A DNA stretch of 41,455 nucleotides from Aeromonas finlandensis. GTDB taxonomy: Bacteria > Pseudomonadota > Gammaproteobacteria > Enterobacterales > Aeromonadaceae. This document shows positions 35,158-41,455 of this stretch, piece by piece; the first letter of the stretch is position 1, and the number at the start of each line of letters is the position of its first letter. The DNA is taken from NCBI RefSeq assembly GCF_000764645.1, contig NZ_JRGK01000294.1:1-41455 (forward strand), written 5' to 3'. Both the position numbers and the translations under genes were made by a program. The notes under the pieces were generated by a model. The model searched no databases. It saw only the letters and a program-made list of their open reading frames with translations, and had not been told where the DNA came from.

Positions 35158-35199
35158 CTGATAAGGAGTTGCTGATAAGGAGTTGCTGATAAGGCGTTG
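35158..35199. repeat. Three 14-bp tandem repeats
   Basis: CTGATAAGGAGTTG occurs twice, then CTGATAAGGCGTTG, head to tail, between the DUF62 gene hairpin and the peroxidase-fusion gene. Each unit contains an AAGGAG-like Shine-Dalgarno word but no start codon follows. Confidence 0.85.
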
Positions 35200-35228
35200 T
35201 TGTCAAAAAGCATATTAACTCAGTGCAA

Positions 35229-35250
35229 TTGATAATGATTGGTATTTGAT
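35229..35250 (+). promoter_or_regulatory. Possible Fur box upstream of the peroxidase-fusion gene
   Basis: TTGATAATGATTGGTATTTGA matches the Fur 7-1-7 consensus well in the left half (TGATAAT-G-ATT) and poorly in the right half. It lies about 40 bp before the start codon in an AT-rich stretch. Iron control of a haem lipoprotein is plausible but not shown. Confidence 0.35.
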
Positions 35251-35290
35251 TGGATAATCGCGCACTTGTCTGACCACCCAACCATACCGA

Positions 35291-38200
35291 ATGAAAACCA
35301 GCCTTTTACTGCTCAGCCTGCTGGCTCTGACCGCATGCAATGACAATCACAGCAATACGTCGGTGGCCCCCTCACCCGATGTGACCCCGCCGGTCGTCAA
35401 GCCGACCGAGCCGCCCATCATGCCACCGATAGTGCCACCAATAGTGCCACCAATAGTACCGCTGGAAACCCATACCCGGGTTCCCCTGACTATAGAGGTC
35501 AATGTGGCCGATCGGCTGGGGGCGGGGGCACAGCTCGAGGTGATACAGGTCGCCACCGGGATCCGCGTGCAACAGGCCATCGAACCGGGCCAGCTTGTCA
35601 GCATCACTTTGCCAGCGGGTCTGCAACTGGATCAGCCGCTGGAGCTGCTCGGTAGTGATGAGGGCTATCTGCTGCGCGCGGTATCGGTGCGGGTGGCGGA
35701 TCTCTCGGCCGGGATCACTCTGGCGCGCCGCAACAGCGTGCCGCGGCTGGGGTTGAACGAGGAGGAAACTGCGCTCTTCCTGCTGGCGGATCAGAGCGGG
35801 GATGGCTCCCTCAGTCAGGCCGAGTGGGGCAGGGCAGAGGAGATCCGCCTGCAGCAACCGGCGGCCATTGAGGATTACGCCGCTTTCCTGCTGGCCCAGC
35901 GCCAGCCGGGCGCCGTGCTCGACTATGCCGACAGCTGGCAGATGCTGCTGGCCCTGCGCGATGACAAGCAGGCACGCAGCTGGTATCAGCGCAGCAACAG
36001 TGCCCAGATCCAGTCCGCTCGGACCCAGCTCTATCCTGCCAACCCCAGCCAGCCGGACGAGCCGGAGACGGCGGATCTGCTGCGTCTCGATGAGCAGGGT
36101 CAGCTGGTGGCCCGCGGCCCCTGGCAGTGCCTGCACGATGTGCGCGCGGTCAGCGGGGTCAAGGGCAGCCAATACTGGCTTTATGGCAGTGACACCAGTG
36201 CGTTGAAGATTGCCCGCCAGCCACAACTGGCATCGGTGCCGAGCGGTTGCGGCCGTAGCGACTGGCGCCTGCCGACCCTGCCCGAATTCGAGCGATTGCT
36301 GAGCAGTGACAAGTCGGCATGGCGCTACCCCAATACCTTTGCCGTTGCCCTGCCCACCCAGATCTGGCTGCAGGATGGTGCGGGTCAGCCCCGTCTCTAT
36401 CAGCTGGCGACCCGAGCCTGGCTGGATGAGGGGGAGGGCAGCCTGCTCTGGTATGCGCTGGCACCCTATCCGGTGCGCCCCTCCGTGGAGCGCGACAGCA
36501 GCAAGCCTGACATGGCGGTTCTGCGCGCCCAATACAGCGGCTCATCGGCCCAATGGCCCGCCGCCCGGGTGGATGAAGGGGTGGAATGGCAGGAGCTGGG
36601 GCCGCTGCCGGCGGTTCCCTTCCCGGCCGACAACCCCTATAGCCGGGCCAAGGTGGTGTTGGGTCAGCAGCTCTTTTTCGACAAGCAGCTCTCCAAGGGC
36701 CGGGACATCAGCTGTGCCAGTTGCCACGATCCGCAAAAGGGGTGGAGCGACGGCCTGAGCGTATCGGTCGGTCATCTGGGCCAGAAGGGCAATCGCAATG
36801 CCCCCTCCATCCTCAACAGCGCCTTCAGCTCGACCCAGTTCTGGGATGGGCGGGTCGCCACGCTGGAGGAGCAGTCGCTTCACCCGATCCAGAACCCCAT
36901 CGAAATGGCGCTGAGCCATGATGAGCTGCTGGCCCGTTTGCAGGCCAGCCCCGACTATCAGGCTGCTTTTGCCACCGCGTTTGGCGATCAGGGGATCACG
37001 CTGGAGCGGATCGCCAAGGCGATCGCCACCTTCGAGCGCACCATCATCAGCCGTGACAGCGACTTTGAGCGCTTCGTCAAAGGGGATAGTCAGGCGCTCA
37101 GTGACAAAGCGTTGTGGGGGATGCACCTCTACCGCACCGATGGCCGCTGCATGAACTGCCACTCCGGCCCGCTGCTGAGTCAGCACGGATTCGAGAGTGT
37201 GGGGCTCACCTATTACGGTCGTGGCAAACTGGAAGATCGCGGTCGCTTCCTGCAGACCCGCAACAAGGCTGACATCGGTCGCTTCAAGACCCCCAGCTTG
37301 CGGGATGTCGCCTTCACCGGCCCCTATATGCACAACGGCATCTTCCCGATCCTGGCTCAGCGTATCGGCAGCTCGGTACAGGGCGTAGTGGCCATGTACA
37401 ACTTTGGCGTGACCAAGTGGAGCAGCGGGGTCGGCTTCCCGACCGGTGCGGATCAATACGATCCCTTCTTCCCCAAGGCCTCCGATCACCTGCATGCCCT
37501 TGGCCTCAGCAATGACGAGCTCGATGCCATCGGCGAGTTTTTGCGCAGTGTCTCGGCCGAGCCGCGTCGCACCCCGGCCACGGTTAGCGAGCTGGGGGTG
37601 AGTGAGGTGGATGACCCGACTCCGGTGGGGGCGGTGATCACCGGATTGGCGGTGCTGCCTGCCCAGCCTCAGTTGGAAGCGGGGCGCTCACTCCCTCTGC
37701 AACTGCAGTGGCAACTGAGCGATGGCTCTCTCAGCCCGCTCGATGTGCCTGTTGAGTGGCGCAGCGAACAGCCGGAGTTCGCCACCGTGAGCACGGAGGG
37801 CGAGGTACGGGGTGTGGCGGTCGGTACGGCCCGTCTGGTGGCGACCACGGCTCGTCACACGTTGACCGTGACGGTGCAGGTGGTGGATGCCCAGCCCGAT
37901 TTTGCCCGGGGCTGTCGTCAACCCGAGCTGGTGGCGGGCAAGCTGGCCTTTGTCTGCCAGCTGACTCAGGGCGAGGCACAGCGGATGGGTATCGCCTATG
38001 ACGGTGTGAGCAGTGACAGCGATGGTGACTACAATCCCTTCCCGCTGGAGTATGTGACCATGAGCCAGGCCCGGGCGCGGGATTACTGCCAGCAGCTGGT
38101 GGCGCGCGGTCATGATGACTGGCGTCTGCCGACCCGGGCCGAGCTGGAGGTGCTGTTTGCTGCCTACAACAAGGATGGCACGACGGATCAGCTGCTCCAG

Positions 38201-38353
38201 CAGCAGGGGTGGCCGCTCTACAACCGCTACTGGAGCTGCGATGCGACTGCCAATGAAAATGGTGAGCTGCCGCTGCTCGATCTGAGCACCGGCGACCCGC
38301 TGTGGGATCTGGCGGACGAGGCCCATGCCGCCACCTGCGTCAGGGCCATCTAG
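35291..38353 (+). CDS. Lipoprotein fusing di-haem cytochrome c peroxidase, DUF1566-like and Big2-like modules
   Basis: The 1020-residue precursor has a lipobox (LALTAC, lipidated C16) with Asn at +2, which favours the outer membrane. A Pro-rich linker (residues 33-58) is coded by 12-bp repeats. A beta-rich part (60-150) leads to a perfect EF-hand loop, DQSGDGSLSQAE (167-178). A DUF1566-like module follows (about 265-395, WRLPTLPEFERLL). The CCP/MauG domain spans about 435-760 with haem motifs CASCH (475-479) and CMNCH (620-624) and the GPYMHNG loop. A Big2-like domain (780-865, FATVSTEGEVRGVAVGTARL) and a second DUF1566-like module (875-1020, WRLPTRAELEVLF) end it. CCP enzymes reduce peroxide or oxidise partner proteins. 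The start has no strong Shine-Dalgarno. Confidence 0.88.
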   Translation: MKTSLLLLSLLALTACNDNHSNTSVAPSPDVTPPVVKPTEPPIMPPIVPPIVPPIVPLETHTRVPLTIEVNVADRLGAGAQLEVIQVATGIRVQQAIEPGQLVSITLPAGLQLDQPLELLGSDEGYLLRAVSVRVADLSAGITLARRNSVPRLGLNEEETALFLLADQSGDGSLSQAEWGRAEEIRLQQPAAIEDYAAFLLAQRQPGAVLDYADSWQMLLALRDDKQARSWYQRSNSAQIQSARTQLYPANPSQPDEPETADLLRLDEQGQLVARGPWQCLHDVRAVSGVKGSQYWLYGSDTSALKIARQPQLASVPSGCGRSDWRLPTLPEFERLLSSDKSAWRYPNTFAVALPTQIWLQDGAGQPRLYQLATRAWLDEGEGSLLWYALAPYPVRPSVERDSSKPDMAVLRAQYSGSSAQWPAARVDEGVEWQELGPLPAVPFPADNPYSRAKVVLGQQLFFDKQLSKGRDISCASCHDPQKGWSDGLSVSVGHLGQKGNRNAPSILNSAFSSTQFWDGRVATLEEQSLHPIQNPIEMALSHDELLARLQASPDYQAAFATAFGDQGITLERIAKAIATFERTIISRDSDFERFVKGDSQALSDKALWGMHLYRTDGRCMNCHSGPLLSQHGFESVGLTYYGRGKLEDRGRFLQTRNKADIGRFKTPSLRDVAFTGPYMHNGIFPILAQRIGSSVQGVVAMYNFGVTKWSSGVGFPTGADQYDPFFPKASDHLHALGLSNDELDAIGEFLRSVSAEPRRTPATVSELGVSEVDDPTPVGAVITGLAVLPAQPQLEAGRSLPLQLQWQLSDGSLSPLDVPVEWRSEQPEFATVSTEGEVRGVAVGTARLVATTARHTLTVTVQVVDAQPDFARGCRQPELVAGKLAFVCQLTQGEAQRMGIAYDGVSSDSDGDYNPFPLEYVTMSQARARDYCQQLVARGHDDWRLPTRAELEVLFAAYNKDGTTDQLLQQQGWPLYNRYWSCDATANENGELPLLDLSTGDPLWDLADEAHAATCVRAI
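35411..35458 (+). repeat. Four in-frame 12-bp repeats coding PPI(M/V)
   Basis: CCGCCCATCATG, CCACCGATAGTG, CCACCAATAGTG and CCACCAATAGTA are consecutive. They code the flexible linker behind the lipid anchor and could vary in number between strains. Confidence 0.85.
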
Positions 38354-38374
38354 CCTTCATATAGAGTCAGATGA

Positions 38375-38401
38375 AAAACGGGCGCTTCGGCGCCCGTTTT
38401 G
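38375..38401. terminator. Terminator after the peroxidase-fusion gene
   Basis: AAAACGGGCGC pairs with GCGCCCGTTTT across a stable TTCG tetraloop. It lies between convergent genes and has A and T tracts on the two sides. Confidence 0.92.
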
Positions 38402-38420
38402 TTCTCTGGTAATAAAGAAA

Positions 38421-38753
38421 GGGATCAGAACTCGTTGGAGAGCGCCTTGTACCCTTTGACCAGATCGATATTGGTGTGGGCCACGTCCTCGGAGAACTCG
38501 GCGGCATCCACCGAAACCCGCGGGAAATAGAGGGATCAGAACTCGTTGGAGAGCGCCTTGTACCCTTTGACCAGATCGATATTGGTGTGAGCCACGTCTT
38601 CGGAGAACTCGGCGGCATCCACCGAGACCCGCGGGAAATAGAGGGATCAGAACTCGTTGGAGAGCGCCTTGTACCCTTTGACCAGATCGATATTGGTGTG
38701 AGCCACGTCCTCGGAGAACTCGGCGGCATCCACCGAGACCCGCGGGATATGGG
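38421..38753. repeat. Three 111-bp tandem copies of the carbonic anhydrase gene 3' end
   Basis: Units start at 38421, 38532 and 38643, each opening GGGATCAGAACTCGTTGGAG. The unit nearest the gene (38643-38753) is its real 3' end; the other two lie beyond the stop codon and differ by only a few bases. The period equals 37 codons, so on the minus strand each copy is in the same frame, ends in the same TGA, and codes the tail RVSVDAAEFSEDVAHTNIDL plus VKGYKALSNEF. Confidence 0.93.
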
Positions 38754-39207
38754 TCAGATCGCTCTGCTGGTTGATGCGGGTGGTGGAGGGGACGTAGAAC
38801 TCCGGCGGCAGATCGCAGCCATCGATCACCGAGTTGTGCCGCACCACGGCACCATCGCCGATATGGCAGTTGAACAGCACGCTGTTGAAGCCGATAAATA
38901 CCCTGTTTCCCACTTCACACGGCCCGTGCACGATGGAGCGGTGGGCGATGGAGCTGTATTCGCCAATGGTGACAGCGGCGCCGGATTTGGAGTGGATCAC
39001 CACCCCATCCTGAATATTGGAGTTGGCGCCGATGACGATGGGCTCCATCTCGCCGTTGGCATCAACCTCGTCGGCGCGGATCACCGCATAGGGGCCGACA
39101 AAGACATTCTCTTTGATGATCACCTTGCCGCAGATGATAGCGGTCTTGTCGATATAGGCTGATTCGTCGATGACAGGCAGATGGCCGGAGGGATTCTTGC
39201 GGATCAT
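38647..39207 (-). CDS. Gamma-carbonic anhydrase-like hexapeptide-repeat protein
   Basis: This 186-residue cytoplasmic protein begins MIRKNPSGHLPVIDESAYID. It folds as a left-handed beta helix of hexapeptide repeats (VIIKENVFVGPYAVIRADE, IVIGANSNIQDGVVIHSKSG). Candidate zinc ligands are the His of VVIHS, the IAHRSIVHG pair and nearby residues, as in gamma-CA/YrdA/CaiE-like proteins. The C-terminal helix tail (VDAAEFSEDVAHTNIDLVKG) is the part tandemly duplicated beyond the stop. AGGA six bases upstream supports the ATG. Carbonic anhydrase activity is not certain; many relatives have other or no known roles. Confidence 0.88.
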   Translation of the reverse strand: MIRKNPSGHLPVIDESAYIDKTAIICGKVIIKENVFVGPYAVIRADEVDANGEMEPIVIGANSNIQDGVVIHSKSGAAVTIGEYSSIAHRSIVHGPCEVGNRVFIGFNSVLFNCHIGDGAVVRHNSVIDGCDLPPEFYVPSTTRINQQSDLTHIPRVSVDAAEFSEDVAHTNIDLVKGYKALSNEF

Positions 39208-39410
39208 GTTACATCCTGTGGTTGCCAAGAGGGATTATCTGGTGGTGGACGAGGAGCCTACCGGTCGGTCAGCTTACCCCTGCTCGCCCTTTGGTGAAAC
39301 CCCTGACTGGTCTGACCCTTGTCGCGCGCCGTCTCGGCATGGCTGTTTCCCGCTGCCAGAATATGGGAGCATGGCTGTCATCCCGAGTCGTGTTAGGTGG
39401 ACATATATAG

Positions 39411-40052
39411 ATGAAGAAGATGATTGCCCTGTTGGCGGGTGGTTTGTTGCTCTCCTCGGCCGTGCAGGCCAAAGGGGAGGCGGGGGAGTTTGACTATTAC
39501 GCCATGGCGCTCTCCTGGTCGCCCGAGCATTGCGCCGTCAAACCGGCCGATCGGGACCAGTGTTCCCGCAAGCTGGGGTTTGTGCTGCACGGTCTCTGGC
39601 CCCAGTACGATCGCGGTTACCCCAGCAACTGCACCCGCGAACGGCTCGACGCCAACATGGAGCAGGAGTTTGCCGATCTCTACCCCAGCCGCTTTCTCTA
39701 TCGCCATGAGTGGGAGAAGCACGGTACCTGCTCCGGCCTGAGTCAGCCCCAGTTCCATCAGCTGGCGAGCGATTTGCGCCAAAAAGTGAAGATCCCGGCG
39801 GCTTATCAATCGCCGGAAGAGCCGCTGCGCAAAAGCAGCTTCCAGCTCAAGGCCGATCTGGCGAGCGCCAACGAGTGGCTGGCCCCCGACAACATCACGG
39901 TGGCTTGCGCCGATGGTGGCCGCTTCCTGCGGGAGATCTACATCTGCGTCAATAAAGCGGGGACGGATGCGGTCACCTGCTCCGCCGAGATGCAAAAGCG
40001 CGAGCGCCGCTCCTGTGGTCAGCCGGATTTCCTGCTGCGCAGCGTGCGTTAA
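39411..40052 (+). CDS. rna: Ribonuclease T2 family (RNase I)
   Basis: RNase T2 enzymes cut single-stranded RNA with little base preference via 2',3'-cyclic phosphates. The 213-residue precursor has a signal peptide (MKKMIALLAGGLLLSSAVQA, cleavage after A20), so it acts in the periplasm. Both active-site blocks are intact: FVLHGLWPQY (H60) and RHEWEKHGTCSG (E100, H104). Several Cys (C41, C51, C74, C107 and others) should form disulfides. The Shine-Dalgarno is weak (AGGTGG about 11 bases upstream), so expression may be low. It is a single gene divergent from the carbonic anhydrase gene. Confidence 0.94.
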   Translation: MKKMIALLAGGLLLSSAVQAKGEAGEFDYYAMALSWSPEHCAVKPADRDQCSRKLGFVLHGLWPQYDRGYPSNCTRERLDANMEQEFADLYPSRFLYRHEWEKHGTCSGLSQPQFHQLASDLRQKVKIPAAYQSPEEPLRKSSFQLKADLASANEWLAPDNITVACADGGRFLREIYICVNKAGTDAVTCSAEMQKRERRSCGQPDFLLRSVR

Positions 40053-40124
40053 GCCTCCACTCTCTTCATCGGGCCCCTTGCGGGCCTGATGTTTAACCAC
40101 AGCTATCGGAAAGGAGTCTGACAG

Positions 40125-40187
40125 ATGGATGGCAACAATAGATTTGGCCCGACAGAGCGGTCACTGCTGCTCGGGGTGAACGGATGA
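40125..40187 (+). CDS. 20-residue ORF translationally coupled to the nitronate monooxygenase gene
   Basis: The peptide MDGNNRFGPTERSLLLGVNG is preceded by a strong AAGGAG eight bases upstream. Its TGA overlaps the next start codon (ATGA at 40184-40187). The monooxygenase gene itself has only a weak GGGG near its ATG, so ribosomes ending this ORF may restart on it. It could be a true leader peptide or only a means of ribosome delivery. I know no homologue. Confidence 0.45.
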   Translation: MDGNNRFGPTERSLLLGVNG

Positions 40188-41230
40188 GCTTGTTTGCCGA
40201 GCTGGGAATGCGTTATCCCATTATTCAGGCGCCCATGGCCGGTGTGCAGGGCAGCGAGCTGGCGCTGGCCGTGACCGGGGCGGGCGGTTTGGGCTCCTTG
40301 CCTGCCGCCATGCTCACACCAGCAGAGCTACGATGCGAACTGGTGCGTCTTGCCCAAAGCGGCCTTGGGCCATTTAACATCAACTTTTTCTGCCATCAGC
40401 AGCGGGAGCCGGATCCCGTTACGCTGGCCAGCTGGCAGCAGCGCCTTGCCCCCTACTATGCCGAGTTTGGCGTACAGCCCCCAGCCGTTACGACGGCGCC
40501 AAGCCGTGCTCCTTTCAATGAGGAGCATGCTGCCATGGTGGCCGAATTCAGACCGGCGGTGGTCAGCTTTCACTTCGGCCTGCCCGCTCCCGAGCTGCTT
40601 GTCCAAGTGAAGGCTGCGGAGGCCAAGGTATTTGCCAGTGCCACCACGGTGGCGGAGGCCGTATGGCTCGCTCACCACGGCGCCGATGTCATCATCGCCC
40701 AGAGGTTGGAGGCGGGCGGTCATCGCGGACATTTTCTCTCTGATGATCTCGCCTTGCAGCAGAGCACCTTGACCTTGCTGGCGCAGATCCTCGCGGCGAC
40801 TGATCTGCCGGTGATTGCCGCGGGCGGTATCGTCGATGGCAAGGGGATCGCCAACGCACTGGTGCTGGGGGCCAGTGCCGTGCAGATGGGCACTGCTTTT
40901 CTCTGCTGCCATGAAGCGACCACCTCGCCACTGCATCGCGCCGCTATCCACTCGCTTCAAAGCCAGCAGACGGCACTGACCAATCTGTTCAGTGGCCGTC
41001 CGGCGCGGGGTATCGTCAACCGTCTGATGCGTGAGCTGGGCCCGATCTCGGATCTTGCCCCTCACTTCCCCTATGCCAGTGGTGCACTGGCACCGCTGCG
41101 CGCCGCCGCCGAAAAGGCGGGGGACAGTGGCTTCTCTCCGCTCTGGGCTGGGCAGAATGTCTCTGGCTGCCGGGATCTTCCCGCCAGCGAACTGATGGCG
41201 TGCTGGGTCAAAGAGGCGGGATTAGGCTAA
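40184..41230 (+). CDS. Nitronate monooxygenase (2-nitropropane dioxygenase family)
   Basis: This FMN-dependent cytoplasmic TIM-barrel enzyme oxidises alkyl nitronates such as propionate 3-nitronate. The 348-residue protein begins MSLFAELGMRYPIIQAPMAG. Family blocks are IIQAPMAGV, GGLGSLPAA, FNINFFCH, the RLEAGGHRG motif with the catalytic His, PVIAAGGIVDG and GASAVQMGTAFL, which bind FMN phosphate. EAGGHRG fits the class I enzymes. It starts inside the stop codon of a 20-codon ORF. The next element downstream is the probable rRNA promoter. Confidence 0.93.
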   Translation: MSLFAELGMRYPIIQAPMAGVQGSELALAVTGAGGLGSLPAAMLTPAELRCELVRLAQSGLGPFNINFFCHQQREPDPVTLASWQQRLAPYYAEFGVQPPAVTTAPSRAPFNEEHAAMVAEFRPAVVSFHFGLPAPELLVQVKAAEAKVFASATTVAEAVWLAHHGADVIIAQRLEAGGHRGHFLSDDLALQQSTLTLLAQILAATDLPVIAAGGIVDGKGIANALVLGASAVQMGTAFLCCHEATTSPLHRAAIHSLQSQQTALTNLFSGRPARGIVNRLMRELGPISDLAPHFPYASGALAPLRAAAEKAGDSGFSPLWAGQNVSGCRDLPASELMACWVKEAGLG

Positions 41231-41331
41231 GCACTGCTATATACGCCTCTTTATATAGCAGCCGCCGTTGGCGCTGCGCGTCATACGTGACGGTGCTTAT
41301 CGGGGCAAAACCCCCTCATTTCGCACACGTC

Positions 41332-41340
41332 TGTGGATAA
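41332..41340 (-). promoter_or_regulatory. Single perfect DnaA box
   Basis: TTATCCACA is read on the minus strand. It lies about 76 bp upstream of the probable rRNA promoter -35. A lone box can occur by chance, so a function is only possible. Confidence 0.3.
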
Positions 41341-41369
41341 GTCTGTATAAAGGCTGTGTGTTGATATGA

Positions 41370-41455
41370 ATAACTAATAAATCGCACTTTTTTGCAATTT
41401 AATTGCGATAAAGCCTTGCCAATGTGAGCTGGGTCTCTATAATGCGCCACATCGA
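41370..41455 (+). promoter_or_regulatory. Probable rRNA operon P1 promoter
   Basis: The -35 TTGCCA (41416-41421) and -10 TATAAT (41438-41443) are 16 bp apart. The bases after the -10, GCGCCAC, match the GC-rich discriminator of E. coli rrn P1 promoters, the site of stringent control by ppGpp and DksA. An AT-rich stretch from about 41370 to 41410 looks like an UP element. I infer that a 16S-23S-5S operon starts just past the window. Confidence 0.75.

Noticed and set aside
35372-36532. 386-codon ORF antisense to the peroxidase-fusion gene
   Set aside because: Same reason: the plus strand carries a lipobox, haem motifs and domain signatures, while the minus frame has none.
38367-38729. 120-codon minus-strand ORF across the triplicated gene end
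   Set aside because: It is an out-of-frame reading of the 111-bp units and ends within the terminator. The real product is in the other frame and stops at 38647.
41332-41340. Replication origin signal at the DnaA box
   Set aside because: Only one perfect box was seen, with no cluster of boxes, no 13-mer AT-rich unwinding repeats and no dnaA or mnmG/gidA neighbours.

Overview
The window looks like a chromosomal segment of an Aeromonas species. The evidence is gene content: a subclass B2 metallo-beta-lactamase of the CphA/ImiS type, which is characteristic of aeromonads, and the gammaproteobacterial block ftsB-ispD-ispF-truD-surE-pcm-yqaA-nlpD-rpoS. Base composition is high GC almost everywhere. 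A. veronii or a close relative is an inference from the CphA variant only.

Layout. (1) 1-5230: a MocR-type regulator, cut by the window edge, faces two tandem LysE-family exporters across a perfect 24-bp palindrome. Then come a YgeA-type amino-acid racemase, a PlsC-like acyltransferase and a YhcH-family sugar protein. (2) 5230-12050: acetate kinase with a repeat-bearing leader, a YbdG-like mechanosensitive channel, an L,D-transpeptidase, a VirK/YbjX protein and the proline symporter PutP. (3) 12257-19092: the co-oriented, mostly overlapping ftsB to rpoS cluster covering cell division, isoprenoid synthesis, RNA modification, protein and nucleotide repair, amidase activation and the stationary-phase sigma factor. 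The 5' end of ispF is preceded by two degenerate copies of itself. (4) 19214-25278: an Old Yellow Enzyme divergent from a TetR regulator with two matching operators, then a LysR regulator divergent from agmatine deiminase, followed by an amidase-signature hydrolase. (5) 25434-27085: an AT-rich, probably acquired gene of unknown function beside two copies of a roughly 330-bp intergenic repeat. (6) 27085-34000: a secreted unknown protein, cphA with a CreB/BlrA-type TTCAC-N6-TTCAC tag, a lone flippase, an RhlE-type helicase, a diguanylate cyclase and an unrecognised protein. (7) 34177-41455: a SAM-hydrolase-family protein with a signal peptide, a 1020-residue lipoprotein fusing two DUF1566-like modules to a di-haem peroxidase, a gamma-carbonic anhydrase whose 3' end is triplicated, RNase T2, and nitronate monooxygenase with a coupled 20-codon ORF. 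At the extreme right edge is what looks like an rRNA operon P1 promoter, so an rrn operon probably starts just outside the window.

The most unusual theme is repeated partial duplication at gene boundaries: three copies of a 77-bp unit at the start of ispF, three copies of a 111-bp (37-codon) unit at the end of the carbonic anhydrase gene, three degenerate units of about 50 bp before ackA, two separate 3 x 14-bp arrays, and a two-copy repeat of about 333 bp. The most unusual protein is the peroxidase/DUF1566 fusion lipoprotein. I saw no CRISPR array, prophage, transposase or tRNA gene.
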